Source: Seriola aureovittata
Taxonomy: Eukaryota; Chordata; Actinopteri; Carangiformes; Carangidae
DNA length: 64,000 nt
Direction of reading: 5' to 3'
Assembly (NCBI RefSeq): GCF_021018895.1
Contig: NC_079373.1
Coordinates: 14,852,501 to 14,916,500, forward strand
Below, one piece after another: positions 1-13,496 of this stretch. The position numbers and the translations under genes are program-made. Numbering within the stretch: position 1 is the stretch's first letter; each line of letters starts with the position of its first letter. The notes beneath the pieces are model-generated. The model made no database searches. It worked only from the letters and a program-made list of their open reading frames with translations, and had not been told where the DNA came from.

Positions 1-631
1 ATGGTTGGAGTGGGACCAAACAGCTCGCAGACAGTGGATTCAAACGAGCTGGGTTTAATATATGTGGGTTTAACTCTTGGCTCCACAGCATAAGAAGTTT
101 TTAATGACTGGTGACTGATGTCCTGCAAAAATTGTCATTTTTTTTACTTTAAAAACTTGAAGGCAAAGTTTGCAGACAGATAATTTGATCATTCGTCACT
201 TTGACTATAACAGATCAGTCTGCTGCCTGTTGTTGTCGCAGACTGAATATCCTGAGCATTCTGTGATAAAGAGTAATCTGCTTATGGATGAAGGGTCAGT
301 GGATCTGCTTATCCACCACCCTTCTGTTAAATCAGCTCACTGAAACCCCTAGTTTCATAGTGTTCAGTTGGTTTATGCTGCTTTGCTTATTTCATATATC
401 CTTCTTGACTACATCTCATTGGGTTTGATCTCTGTTGGATAAAGATCTGAGTTGCTGCACAACTGCAGAGCAGGCTTACTGGAAATGAAAAAAAAAGTAC
501 GAAACAGCCCAAGGGTCTGGTTTGAAATCTAAACATGTGGGAGGTGGGGGCGTCAGAGAAGTAAAACATTCCTACGGACCTTCTCATAATTTAGGAGAGG
601 GGTGACTAAGAGTGTTGAGCTGAACAATAGG

Positions 632-730
632 ATGAGTCATGACAGAGGGTCTCCTCTGACAGGGAGGACACTCCCTCCAGAGACCCCCACAGTCAGAGCT
701 CCCACCATGCAGGAAACAGATGTGTACAGA
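632..730 (+). CDS. Weak + strand exon candidate at the left edge
   Basis: The ATG at 632 opens MSHDRGSPLTGRTLPPETPT and continues with VRAPTMQETDVYR up to a perfect donor (AGA|gtgagt) at 730. An acceptor-like ctcctctgacag would alternatively start an exon at 663. The Pro/Thr-rich composition looks coding, but the (TG)n repeat that follows makes chance donors likely. No partner exon was found with confidence. Confidence 0.2.
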
Positions 731-1301
731 GTGAGTGTGTGTGTGTTTCTGTGTGTGTATGTGTGTGCGCGCATGTATGTGGTTGTGATGAGAAAACAAA
801 CATTTATGCGGCAACTATCGCTATAACCATACTATTTCACATATATTTTATATCTATTGCTAAAAGTTGCTATCTGTAAGTTTTGTAACTTTGTAACTAT
901 TTGTAACTTGGTTGCTTACCAATCGTTGGCCTACCAATTATGGTGGTGTTGATTGTCCCTTGACAAGAGCTTCGGCCATTGTCGTCTTTATAATAGGAGA
1001 GGTTATAATAAGCCTTTGAACAACGCTACATCTTCAGGGCTGATTGGAGGCTACAGTAGGTCAGTATCGGAAAATGACGAGATGGCCTGGGGGCTATCTG
1101 GTTAGCATGCTAACTTCCATAGAAGAAAAGCTGTGATCAGGACAAGGGTTAACATTGGCGTTGCTTTCCACCACTGGAGACAGCTCTTGGTGAATAAAGG
1201 GATGAAGTTTGATGCTGAACGTTTCTTCTAGACTGGTAAGTAAACAGCTGTTAATGCTAACATCGGCTATGTAGCAATAGTAAAACTAACAAATAGCTCC
1301 T

Positions 1302-1715
1302 TTAAAGGAATATATTGACATTCTGGGATACATTTATTCTCTTTCTTGCTGAGAGTTAAAGGAGGAGCTTGATATTAATCTCATATCTGTATACTAAATT
1401 TGTAGCTAGAGCCAGCAGCTGGTTAGCTTAGCTTAGCATAAATACTGGAAACAAAGAGAAACAGCTAACTTCAAAGGTAACAAGATCCTCCTACCTGCAC
1501 ATCTAAAGCCCACTATTGTATCATGTTCTTGTTCCTGTTTAATCTGTACAAAAGTTTAAGAGTAAGAGAGTGTAAGTGTAAAAAACAATGTGCTGTTGAA
1601 TGGGAGATTATGGGTTGCCTCTTTCTTAGCCAGGTACAATTGCCAGGCAGTCAATGGAGACTCCAGGAAGAGTCCCAGCAAAGAAATAGTCCAGCACATA
1701 ACCCCCTCTAAAACG
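1302..1715. repeat. Interspersed palindromic repeat family A, copy 1 (partial)
   Basis: It contains the family hallmarks TTAAAGGAATA at the end, CTTGCTGAGAGTTAA, the block TTAGCTTAGCTTAGCATAAA and AATAGTCCAGCACATAACC. The right half is missing. The same family occurs at 22170, 35930 and 57833. Confidence 0.65.
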
Positions 1716-4036
1716 AAGTCTTGTCAAGGAAGCTAATGAGTGTATTTCCCATAATGCGGGGCTATTCTTTAAACCTAAAACTTAAAAGTTAACTTAAAAG
1801 TTTAAATAACATTACAGCCATTACGATTAAAACTCAGGTCATGCTAGTTATAAATTTTAACCACTATAGGAAGAAAGTACTTCCTCACTGCTATGGCAAC
1901 AGGCCTATTTATGTAAAGCAACTTCACTTGTTATCGGCAAAGATATTGCATCTACCAGTAGTTTCCATTTCAGGTGGTTTGGGGGAAGTTACATGCTTCT
2001 TCTTTCAAACCACAACTGAGATGAAAAGAATTAGGGGAACAGTTTCATTGCTGAGTCACGCCCCAAATAGTGGTTTGCAGAAGTGAAAACCCCTTTCTCA
2101 GTAGAAAAGACACAAAATTCCATCGCAACCACTGTGTGCTCTTGACCCCGATAACCAACAAGTTTTATTTTGCCCGTATGCAATGTGATGCCAGCTCTAA
2201 ATGTCAAGATGTCCCATGACTGACCTATGAGGACACATATACATACAGTCCATAGTCCTGTACACATAATTGTGCTGGCTGATGTGGAGTTTGGCCACCG
2301 AAGATCATCTTGTTACCACTTCTTGTGTGTATATGGGGGTTTCTTCACTGGATGTCACTGCCTGGAACTGAACAGCCTTATTATTTCCTCCTCCTCACTA
2401 TCTCACACTGCTGGTATAAGTCTAATTTCTGGGACAGATGTTTCTGTTATCCTCCCAGGGTTTCCCACCGTTCTTGTGTGTGTGCACACGCATGTGTGTA
2501 TGTAGTTTTGTGTGTGAGGCCCCTTGTTTTTTCTTAGTCAGGCCTCCAAGGGCCTCCACTTTAAACAGGATATACCAGTTATCTGAAAACAAGGGTGAGA
2601 CAGAGACTTTCCTGTGTGGGCAGGTCTTAAAACTCATAATAGTGAATTTCTTCTAGAAAAAAAATTGAAGACTATTCTTTTCTGAGTAAGACGTAAATGT
2701 GAGATAAGGATGTGCGCTTTTTTGTTGCTCTATGATAAAGAAAAATATCACAAAATGAATAACAAATAGATTTTAGAAATGCACAAGAGCAACGTAATTT
2801 CTTCACTGCTTTGTTGTGAGCACACCAGTATAGAAAAGGGGGAGTTGGTAAATAATTGCACATAATTGTAGTGTACATAAACACCACTCTCCACGTGCAT
2901 GACCTACTTCTGAATAACTGGGGTTTTACACCAGCAGTACACCCACCCTACGCTGAAGCAGTGTATGTTCAAGAGCCCTTGATTAAATTCGAGATACTTG
3001 TTGAAACTGTCAGTCCGTGTTTTTTAACACTAAGCCACCATTTCCTTCTCTCTCTCTTACTCGTCCCAAACAGACTTAATGCATTCTTTCCACTCTGTTT
3101 TCTCCCTCATGTCTGACCCAGCAACAGTTTAGGGCTCATAACCTCAGTGTACTGGTGGAGAAACCACAAGATAAAACTGTACACTGAAGCAATAATTCCA
3201 CATTTATGACATGAGTTTTAGAAGAAATTGCCAATTAGGTCACCGTAAGTCTTTGTGAAGACTCATGAATTGTCCATATGTTCATAACAAAGAGGGTACG
3301 TGCAGGCTGTTTGTGTAGCTTTAATGACGCCGGGTGATTTTTAAAAAACAAAATATGGACGACACTCTCACTGTCAGCCTGTCTTTCTCTGTGATGTGTT
3401 AAGCAGTTCTTGGGGTAATGTAAGGCATTCAGCTTTCTCTGCCTTTCCCCTCTTTTCCCTGTGAGTGTTCAGCCAAAGTTCAGCTAATTCAATCACTGCT
3501 GGATGACTCACACCACAGTGTCCCTCTCTGCACAGAGGCACAGACACTCACACACATCCAAACACATACACATGCACCACGGTGCCTGGCTGGATGACAT
3601 TTGTGAGATCAGTACTACGTCAGCCTCTCAGCACACTTGTGAAATGATGTCCTGTTCTCAAGCTTCATTAGCCACTCAAACTCTCCATCTCATTTTTATC
3701 ATCAAGCTTTTGCAATATCTCTATTATTGATATTTTAACATTCACTATTTGTTTTAATTCCTGAATTTATTGATCCATCTCTTTAACACCAGCCCAGATG
3801 TTTCCCTTGTCATAAATATAACAGCAACATAAAGTGCAAGTCTGGAGCAACAATAATTCCTATTTCATTTTCATAGAACATTAACTCTTTTTTTCCAAGG
3901 TTGCCTCTCTGTGGTAGAGATGACACTGGAAAGGTTTTTGTCACTACTTTCATTCTTACTTAGTATTCATTATTTTCCTCTTATCCGTCTGCTAGCAGCC
4001 ATGTAAGGTGAATATGACCACAAATTCTTTCTATTC

Positions 4037-4166
4037 GCATGAAAAATGATTCATTCAAGCATGGCAGATGAGCAAATTACAGGTTGCATGCAATTTCCTG
4101 CATTTGCATGCCTACGCATGTGTTCATGTTTGCATGTGTTTGAATGTCATGCATGGGAGCACATGC
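4037..4166. promoter_or_regulatory. Cluster of TGCATG/GCATG motifs
   Basis: Seven GCATG pentamers (4037, 4059, 4086, 4106, 4116, 4132, 4151) fall within 120 bp, several inside the palindrome GCATGC, and CATGC recurs at 4162. An octamer-like ATTTGCATG occurs at 4102-4110. If transcribed, these would be RBFOX-type UGCAUG sites; as DNA they resemble POU sites. No gene is assigned here. Confidence 0.4.
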
Positions 4167-5198
4167 AAAAAGATCAAGATACAGTAATTTAACTGCAGCT
4201 CTCGGAAGTTGTCGCTGAGGCTGTTATTACTGCTCAAGCCACCCAGATTTATTGAGCGTTACTGTACAGAGCCTCTCCACTTAGCTTAATGACTGCCAAC
4301 AGGAATGAGAGCAGATGGCTCAGTCACAGTACAGTAAGAGGTGAAATATCCACACTTTTGTTTAAGAAAAGTGCCCACAACTTTCAAGTCTGTTTTATCA
4401 CAAAGACCACAGACACAATGTGTTAACGTGTGTCTGGTATATATATCTTTGCTGGACTCTTAAGAATTGATTCACTACACATATGTTCAAACTATCAGGA
4501 AGACTTACTTTCTTTCCATAGATACACAGAAGAAGTAATTCATTCCTCCCTGAACAATTTCTAAACATAGGCATGAAAAGCTGTTTTATACTTGGGAATG
4601 TGCACACATGCAGTGCAAACAAACTCAAATATGTCTTCACAGTACTGACATGAGCTGATAGGTTATATAGATCCTTGAATAGCATACCAGTTAATCATCA
4701 ATGGTGTAGGACAAAAACAGAAAAGAAAAGAATTCAGGTCAAATGTAGGAGGTGAACAGGCCAGGGTAAACAGGGGACACAACATCATAGAGATACATGT
4801 ATCTGTCCCTCCTTCTGTCCGTCCACTCTTCTGTCTGTCTGTCTGTCTGTTCGCATGTTTGTGTGAATAAGCTGAATAAGCGGGATTTCCAACGCAGAGA
4901 ACAGGAAGGCCCTTCCAACAGCACGCACACACCATGACCGGAGGAAATCAAGGTCAGTGTGACAATTGTGTGTTAGGGAGACAGAGACAGAGAAGGTTCT
5001 GTACTTACATTACCCCCTGGTGCATCATAATCTCTCCCATTTTATCCTTCTTGGAGGGGGCTACAAAAGTGTGGCTGTATTGTTTAAATTTCTCCCACTG
5101 CAATAAAGAGACTTGTGTTGTAAGACTTACAGTGTTCATTGTGTTGATATGATAACTCTTAGAGAACCACATGTAGACAATGTTCTCTTGTTTCTTTT

Positions 5199-5300
<102 letters not shown>

Positions 5301-6367
5301 AGTACATGTGCTTGTGCTAAATAATCCTTTAAAAGCATCTAAAACACTCGACTGGGTTAGTAAAGCATTAATGACAGCACTCTGGGTGGGTTAACCTATT
5401 CTGCCTGTTGTTCCACTTTCCATACAAGAGAGGAGAGCCTCCTGCCATTACCTTAAATACAATATATACCTCATGAAAATCATTCGGTGTGATATACAGG
5501 TAGTGAACACCGTACAATATTATGTAACCAAATTCAATAAATGCCACCTTTGTAAAAGTAAAACTTTCAAAATGTTGTGCCAGATTCAATTATATTATAA
5601 CATCCGAGGCTGTAGTGTATGTTGTTTTTGCACTGCACTGCATTATTTTGGGGTTTGTTTTTATCTCCCAGCCCCCACCTCCAAAATCCATTCTTTGTAA
5701 TGTTATCAGAGGGGGTTAGAGAGATTGACTGTAGATAAGGCAGCCTTGGTTTGTGCATGCCAAGGCTTTGTTACATGCTCTGTCTTGCAGGTCTGCTGGC
5801 ACACACTATTACACACACAATGTACACACTCAATCACATTATTAATCAGCCACTCAAGTCCATCCTTTTACCCATTTGTAAGCCCTCCACCCCTCCCAAT
5901 GCTTTGCCCCAAGACTCATCGCCAAGGTAACCGCCAGCACTCAACAACCTTCTCCCAGACATCCTGGCAAGGTGAGGGAACACACACACACACACACACA
6001 CACACAAAGTCAAACGCACACAATGTGTGTCCTCTCCTCCAGATCAGTATTTACTACAGATAGACAAATAGAAGTCTCCCTAATCACTCATAAGCAGACA
6101 GGTTATACAACAAAAATTCTTTCATAATGACTCTTTGACACACTGAGGGCACAACTGTGTGACCCCGATCATTTCCTCACACGCAGAGTCATTTCTTTTC
6201 AAAAATATTTCGCTCTCCACATAAAAATCAAAGTTGTTTTTCCATCAGCAGATGACAACCTGAGCCAGAACATTTTCCATTTTCAAAATATGTGCCCAGC
6301 AACTCAGGCTGGAGGTGGAGGAGGGAGAGGATAGGAAAGAAGAGGAAGCTCGTGTTGTTTTCCGTAC

Positions 6368-6437
6368 CTGATAACCCTCCATCCTCTGTCTCTCTACAGT
6401 CCGACCTGTCAGACGCTGTTTCCTGGAATTCTGATTC
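6368..6437 (-). CDS. Candidate 70-bp downstream exon of the unidentified gene
   Basis: Bounded by catgcactcccctcag and CAG|gtacgg on the - strand. It enters at phase 0, matching the 8931 donor, and reads ESEFQETASDRSDCRETEDG then GLSG, acidic and Ser-rich like the preceding exon. The opposite strand also shows an acceptor (tctgtctctctacag) followed by a short open stretch ending SWNSDS-stop, so the strand is not certain. Confidence 0.28.
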
Positions 6438-8930
6438 CTGAGGGGAGTGCATGGGAAGGCAACACAAAGGGGATACTGTCAGTCACTGTAAGGTCATCAC
6501 TGAATAACAAACACATTAATCTAATGTACACGACCAGTCACATGTCAGGAAATAAATGCCTGCATGAGGCTGAATGAAGTAAGTTGTAGTTATCAGGCAA
6601 TAAAATAGTGAGGCCACGGATCTTAGTACAATGGGGACAAAAGCATGTTTAGTAACATTGTGATTTGGTATGGGGATACACATATAGGTCTACAGCCACA
6701 GATACAAGTGGGTAACACATGCTTAGTTTCCTTCTTATCTGTGAAATACTGAAACCTACTTTTGCGACTGAAATGTCTGTGCCAACACAACAACAAATTA
6801 CTGTCAAACACCGTATATGTAAATACAGCTCAGGTGGCAGTTTGAGGCCAGTGTCAGGACAGACAGTTATTGTTTCATAGGGGAATGTTCAGGTTCTTTG
6901 CTCTCTGTCATCCTGTTCAAACCAACCCCTCTATTTGCCTAATAACAGTGTTTAGTCATCTTTTACTACTGTGTGTGGCTATGTATGTGTGTGTGTGAGA
7001 GAGTGTGATACTGAAGAGTTTATATTATTGTTTCTAGGCCATTCTTTTATGATCCATGTAAGCATTGTTCCTGTGTGTGTGTGTGTGTGTGTGTGTGTAC
7101 TGTGCTAAATGTTCAGATACAACCGTGGTTTCAGCTCTGGATAAAGTGCCCAATAAACATGTTCACCTTCAAGGGAGGGTGCAAAGATAAATGCAACTAC
7201 CGTATTATCACACACTGATATGGACACACACAGAAACACATGCACACACACAGATAAAGCATTGGGGCCGAGGGGATCAAAGCTACATCTGTTGTACTGG
7301 ATGTCTTAACAAAGACACTAATGATAAAACCTGAAGAATTACACATTGTGGAATGACACACAAGACTGACACATAATGACTCAAAAGTCATCTTTTGTTA
7401 GTCATCCTCACACACTCCTCATTTTTCTTACTTGACATACTGCACAGTCTTTTCACATCATGCCTGTCATTTATTGCCAGTGTCGTCACATTCAGTCCCT
7501 TGAGTTCTACAACAGAGGGGGCATTAATTTGCGCCTCAAGGGCAGAAATCGCTGAGGCTTATGGCTGTGATTTATGAGTGGTCAACTGATAAGGAGCTGG
7601 AGAGCTGCAAGGGTTAATGCACATGCTCAGATCATGCCTGTGCTCCAGTGGGTCAATCAACCTTTTTTTTTTTTACCTGTTGTCATGATCACAGTTCAAA
7701 GAGGAAGCAACCATGGGCCTTTGACATGATTATTATTAAACTTTGTTGAAGTAAACATTATGAAATGTTTCCTGTTTCCATAGAAAGAGGGGAACATGCT
7801 TAAGAATTACTGTTTTGCAACTCATTCTGACACAGCAGAATAATAGCTATGTCGGGGCATAGGGCTGATTCTATAGATTCACGCCCTTATTACCCATGGA
7901 GGTGTCCGCAACAAACATGTGTTGTGCTGCTGGCCAGTGAGCGACTCTGCTGCAGTTTTATTGGGAGGCTGTTTCATGGTTGTTAAAGAGCTCTTTTACA
8001 TTTGAGTAACGGTTACAGTTGGCCCAATGCTTTAGTCGGTCAAGGAATTTAAAATTCTTATTCTAAGCTTGTATCAGGCTGCCACAATAAATCAGCCATG
8101 TGTTTAATACTTTCACGACAAATCTCTTAACTTCAGCCGTATCACACTGACAATCCTCCGGCCTAAAACGATCAACCTAACAGATGTCTAAACATCTGCT
8201 GGTGAGACGTCTCCCTTTGGATTAAGTAATCTGCAGCGTAAACTCCAGGATTCCTATTAACACCCCACCCCCCCACCCCCATTCTTCTGCAGTTTCCACT
8301 GCTGATCAGCATTATTGATCAGAGGAAAAGCCTTACATAATGCCTCATCCTCCTCCTTGAATAAGGAGGAAATCCTCGTGCATGGTCGCTTTTGGTCAAG
8401 ACTAAATAGAAACAATACTCTCAGCAGACAAATACACATATACAAGCACACACGCACGCACGGGCACCCATGCGTGTCGTTAAGAGAGATCAGTGAAACA
8501 CAGATCATGTTGAACAGGAACTCAGGATACGTTTCACTGACACTCTATCTATCTACAGTCACTGAGCGGTCTGCCCGCAAAGTGGCTGTGTGAGGGTGCA
8601 CACGTGTGTTTTGATTTTTGCATCTCTGATAAGAAATAGTTATAGTGTGATGAGGCATGCATGAATTAAATACAGCCACAGGGAAATGAGCTTTGACTTA
8701 CTGCAAACCTCTTACAAAGTGGATGAATAACTTTATTTGGGTTCTACACTCCCTCTTGTGGTTATGTAATGTATTACATGAAATCTACAATCAACTGCAG
8801 TAGCTGTTATAGAAAAAAGAAACAGTGCATATCTGTAAAATATCACAGTTAAATGAAAAGATAAATAAGCGTCCACAACAAAATGAGCATATCAGTTGAA
8901 ATCAGAACTTATTAACCACAGTCTTCTTAC

Positions 8931-9460
8931 CTTCGGTTGTCTGATAATAATGGAGGGTCTTGGGATTTGAGGATATTTCAGCTTCAGCTCTGGACTACAC
9001 TCCAATTCCAGCTCATCATCATCTGAAGTCTGGGAGAGGCTACGGCAGGGTGGAGGTGACTCAAAGCATGGGTCATCATCTTTGTCCTGAGGGTGGCAGG
9101 TAAAGTTTGAGTTGGTACTGTTTACTTTTCTGGTTCTGGTGGAGTGGGTGGAGATACAGCTGACAGTCCTCTGTGGCCGCTTGTGCTGCGGATCCTCCTG
9201 TGGGCTGCCTGTTGGGGCTTCAGGCTGGGATATAACTGGATCTGCAGCTGGGAGCCCATGGTTATTTCTGCTTCGTCTGGAGTTGTTTGGCTCCTGAGCA
9301 GGAGCCGGATCAGTGTTAACATCAGATGGATTACCAAAACAGTGGCCCAGAGATGAGCAGGGTAGTCCATGCATGCTGGTGGATTTACAAGTTACCAAGA
9401 GAGACAGTAAAACAAATCCTAATTGCACTGACATTAGGTGGATCTGGGGTTCCCAGTCTG
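8931..9460 (-). CDS. Candidate coding exon of an unidentified - strand gene
   Basis: The frame is open for over 500 bp on the - strand, the longest in the left third of the window. It ends at a textbook donor (CCGAAG|gtaaga) at 8931, and an acceptor-like TTGCCCCACAG lies just before 9460. The encoded segment has a short hydrophobic stretch (LGFVLLSLLVTC), then Ser/Pro/Asn-rich sequence and an acidic block (SQTSDDDELELECSPELK) ending KYPQIPRPSIIIRQPK. I do not recognise the family. An alternative acceptor at 9376 would drop the hydrophobic part. If the ATG at 9434 were the start, it would resemble a signal peptide. Human synteny would put DMTF1 here on this strand, but no Myb-like repeat is seen. 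Confidence 0.4.
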
Positions 9461-10338
9461 TGGGGCAACATTAGGCAGTTAATCTGAACTGGCTTCTTGT
9501 ACATCATCAAACACTAGAGTGGAGTCTGAACAATTCCCAATGAGGGATATACATCATTACATTTAAGTGGGATGAAGGGAAATACTCTAAGTGTATGCAC
9601 TACATAAGAATGAGCCAACCCTTTCCACACTTGTGAAGTGATGTATGAAATAAAAACATCTCTTTATCAAAGGAGGACGTTCATTATGATCCATGCCAAC
9701 AAATATAATAAATAAATGTCCTTCATTTCAGTATGTCCTCTTGCAGCATCAATTGTCTGTTTGTCCAGCAGCAGCTGTGGACGTTAGGTTATCAGTGTAT
9801 CACAGACTTAACCTTAAAAGTCCAGGCTGTGTCGGCCGTTTCATGGTCAGTAGGTCAATCTGTCATCACATCATTCTCTCTTTCTCCGAAAATAGATTCC
9901 CATCCAGGCTGCTTCTAAGTGGCTTCAGCCAGTTTTTCTTTGGCGGCATACAGATGAGGGTCACGCTTTTCTCAGTCCTTCATAGTCCCTTGTCTGCCTC
10001 CCTGACAAGCTGCATGTGCATGAGCGTCTCAGGGTTTTTGTGCAGTGTGTCAGTGCTGGGTGTCTCATTACGCGACCAGGTAGTCCCTGGTCTGTTGTGA
10101 GTTTGGAGGCTGGGGTTGGGCCTCACTGATCCAGCAAGACTCTGGTTACCATCTGATCCAGGGTCAGTTACTAATACACCTGCCCTACACTTCACCACTG
10201 TTAATTAATGAACTCATCTGATCACAGAGCAGCTGCCTGGAGTGTAAAGGTTACTGGAGTGCTACAGATGGTTGAATATGAGAGTTCAAGTTACAGGCAA
10301 ACACCGTAAGTGATAGGCCTCAGATGAGACAGAGAAAG

Positions 10339-10343
<5 letters not shown>

Positions 10344-10391
<48 letters not shown>
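10344..10391. repeat. (AG)24 microsatellite
   Basis: A perfect 48-bp AG tract. Confidence 0.95.
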
Positions 10392-10394
<3 letters not shown>

Positions 10395-11225
10395 CCCTCC
10401 TCACAGAATGACTGAGACAGGAGAAACCCAGCTGCCCTTAGGTGACGCCTACTTAAATATTCATACAATCACATAAAGCAGACTTGCATCTATATTTTAT
10501 CCAGCCTGGTCTATTGGTGAATATGTATTTTTCATAAGAAAATATCAAGTGTAGTATTACGAAAAAAATGCTTTGTTAGGTTACCTGCGCAGGTTTGGAT
10601 TGGTTCTCTGGATTTTGATTGGTTATTTAACCAGATAATGTTTCAATGCAGGCTTTTACTGGTTAAAATGTCTGAAAACAACAATTATATATAACCTATA
10701 AAAAACACTCTGAGGATGATGGTCTACAACAAGACCTTGTGGCCATAAAATATATGGGAGTGCTGCACTCATGAAAGCCCTGCATTTGAATGAAGTAAAA
10801 TATCTCTTTGAATCTGTTTACAAGAAAATTAAACACCACATACAACTGTACTTAAAGATGAATTACATGTGTGCTTTTGGTTCAAATTACATATTAGGTG
10901 TCAAGTTCAATGATTAGGCTACATTTTGGTGATAGCACAGTGATGATGAGATTAAATCAAAAATATTGTTGGTGCCAAGAAACAGGGTGATCCACAAAAA
11001 CAGCAGAATTCACTGCCAAGTTTCCAGAAATGTCTGAAAGGGCAAATTCTGCCAGGTCAGTTAAAATTGCATCCTGTCATTTTTGACAATAGGAATCCTG
11101 CATGTTGGTGTTTCAACAAGGGGAAGGAACGTGGGCAGCTTCTTTCAGCCCTGGCAGAATCAGCACTTGAGATTCACTTTAATGCAGAAAGTGTAGATCA
11201 TACAGACTGCTGATGATCTTCACTT

Positions 11226-11309
11226 CAACCACAGCTGATTATATTCTTTTAGATCATTAGTTTAGATCAACCACAGCTGATTATATTCTTTTAGATCATT
11301 AGTTTGTTT
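11226..11309. repeat. 42-bp tandem duplication
   Basis: The unit beginning CAACCACAGCTGATTATATT at 11226 is repeated at 11268, with the first 38 bases identical. It is a recent duplication in non-coding DNA. Each copy carries an E-box CAGCTG. Confidence 0.9.
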
Positions 11310-11329
11310 TGCCATCATTGATTTAAATG

Positions 11330-11565
11330 AGGTTGACAAAATGTTAGAAACACCTGTCGGTATAACACAATACAATTCAACTGCAACCCAAACTACAGCG
11401 TTCAAAATGACTGTAAAGTTGAATCAACACCTCTCAAAAACAGTTTCAACACAAACTGAACATTATAACCTTCATGAAGGTAGAAGTTATTCCATAGTTG
11501 TTGTATTAAACTGTGTTAGCTTTAGTGAGATGTACCTAATAATCTGGCAACTGACTGTGAAATAA
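11330..11565. repeat. Possible degraded interspersed repeat
   Basis: The segment with AAATGTTAGAAACACCTGTC and GTATAACACAATACAATTC resembles a dispersed fish repeat I have seen before. It gives a 74-codon chance ORF. The assignment is from memory of the motif only. Confidence 0.3.
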
Positions 11566-12004
11566 CAAGTGGAAAATGAAGTCCATCTCTCACATCTAGA
11601 TATAGAACTTCCAGGTCTAGATTTTGAGCATTTCTGCATCTGTATCATTTACGTCTCATGATGTATTCTCAAATATAACATTGGACATTCAAAAGTAGAT
11701 TTATAAGTTACACTCTTAGAATCAGATGTGTTGGTTGGTTCACTGTCCCCTAATCTAAATAAGTCCGTATGAACAAACAGTGTGTGATTGTATCTCTTTC
11801 CCACAAACTGTATCCACCATACACTTAATTGGAAAGAGATGCACAAAAATGACCAAATGGGATTAATTTGTGTTTAATAAACATGATTTTTGAATACTGA
11901 AATGAATAAAATAATGATTTGTTGCATTATAGATTTTGTTTAGATTGCCTGCTCTCCTCTGTAACCCAGCATGTTTTGTTATGCAATGTATACAATGTGA
12001 CCAC

Positions 12005-12103
12005 CTTGTACACCAGGCATCTTCTCCTGTACAGTGATCTTATCCTGGTGGCTCTGCCAGGGTCTGATAGTTGCAGGACTCTTCTCTTGTAGTTGTGGAT
12101 GTG
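12005..12103 (-). CDS. Candidate 99-bp exon of the same unidentified gene
   Basis: The acceptor gtctccttacag precedes 12103. The possible donor AAG|gtggtc after 12005 is weak. The exon is open in two frames. In the frame compatible with its candidate neighbours (phase 1 in, phase 1 out) it reads AHPQLQEKSPATIRPWQ then SHQDKITVQEKMPGVQ. I do not recognise the product. It might be chance or a non-coding exon. Confidence 0.25.
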
Positions 12104-13251
12104 CTGTAAGGAGACATGACAAAGAAACACAACAACAATCACATAAAATTATATTACTCATGTGGAGCAAAGGGAGACTAACATCTGTATGTGTTTAGTA
12201 ATGCAGTTAATTGGTACACTGGCAGACCTACATGCAGGGTATCTGCAGGCCCTTGGATATTAATAAAACATATTCTTACACACACAAAACACACAAACAT
12301 CTCTTTAATGAAGACTAAACATTACTCAGGTAATAGACCTCATACATAATCTCTATCCTCTCAAGGGGTATTTCAACAAGCCCTCATGTAAACAAATTCA
12401 CAATTGTGTTTGTCCTGTCTCTTTCAATATGAGAAACTAAATCTGATATGAACACTCCCACATGCTCTCTTATTAAAGCAACTTTGTGTTGTGAGTGTGG
12501 CTTACCCTGACATATTGAACCAGGGCGTGATTATGAAACATGCCTGATCTCTTTTTTCTCAATAAGTAAACAGAGATATAGTTTGCACTCAATATTTAGA
12601 AGCTTAGAAGGACTCTTTAGTTGAAAGAATATTTAATCATGAATCAGAGAGCAGCTAATGGTGTAAACTGTGCTAAACTGTGTATCTTGTAAAGACAAAA
12701 TTGCATTTTAAAAAACACCCAAACAGGATTTAATGACCCATCTTTCCTTTAAAAAAAAAAAAAAAAAGAGCAGCGCTGCACCATCATACAAGACTGTAGA
12801 AGAACTATTCCATCACAATAAACAGGGTGTGTTGTAACTGATAACACCTTTACCCACTCAGGCAGAGAACTATATGCTTACACACTCCAGTCCAGGTCCA
12901 GCTTCCTAACCTGAGACTGTATCTTAGCTGCGTCTAAGCTTGGTGGAGGGTTGAAATAATTCATTGTTCAGAGAATGGCCTAACAAGGAAAAGGGCAATA
13001 CAGAATCATTCTTTGGGCTGTATACTTTTCTGTGTGCCAAACATTCAAAGCCTTTCAAATTCAAAGCCTTATATTCTTGAGGTTCACAGTTGCACATTCC
13101 TCTTTTACGACAACAATATTCTTGTGTCACTTTATTTCACTCCACCTCTGTGGGATTCTTAATGCATTAAAACCTTCTGGCAAACCCAAACAGGTATGGA
13201 GTGCTTATTAGCACCAACTATTCATATTCTACCATGAAACTTAGAACTGAC

Positions 13252-13319
13252 CTCTATTAAAGTTGACCTCTATTAGAGTTTGCCCTCCTCCATAACGGGC
13301 CTGGTCCTGGACTTTGTAG
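13252..13319 (-). CDS. Candidate exon near the start of the unidentified gene
   Basis: Following agcttcttcag, the - strand reads YKVQDQARYGGGQTLIEVNF and ends at AATAGAG|gtcagt. The open frame extends further upstream (KVWQSECSFFS), so the true 5' limit is uncertain. The outgoing phase of 1 fits the 12103 exon. A 17-bp direct repeat (TAATAGAGGTCA units) at the 3' edge leaves two possible donors. Confidence 0.2.
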
Positions 13320-13496
13320 CTGAAGAAGCTGCACTCACTTTGCCAGACCTTCCTGGTTGTCAGTGAGTCATTTATGTCTATCAAAACTATTCAGTTTAGG
13401 CACCAAACTCCATCATTGGCAGATAGATAACACATCAACAACAATACAGCCGGCTACATGACCATGCGGTAATAAGCCGTTGCAGAGCTCGGCTTC

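Noticed and set aside
9980..10198. - strand 72-codon ORF ending HMQLVREADKGL
   Set aside because: No good acceptor or donor bounds it and no neighbouring exon fits its phase; it might be a 3' exon, but the evidence is too thin.
6368..13319. Assignment of the left - strand exons to DMTF1 on synteny
   Set aside because: DMTF1 would show Myb-like repeats with spaced Trp; none of the readable candidate exons contains them, so no symbol is given.
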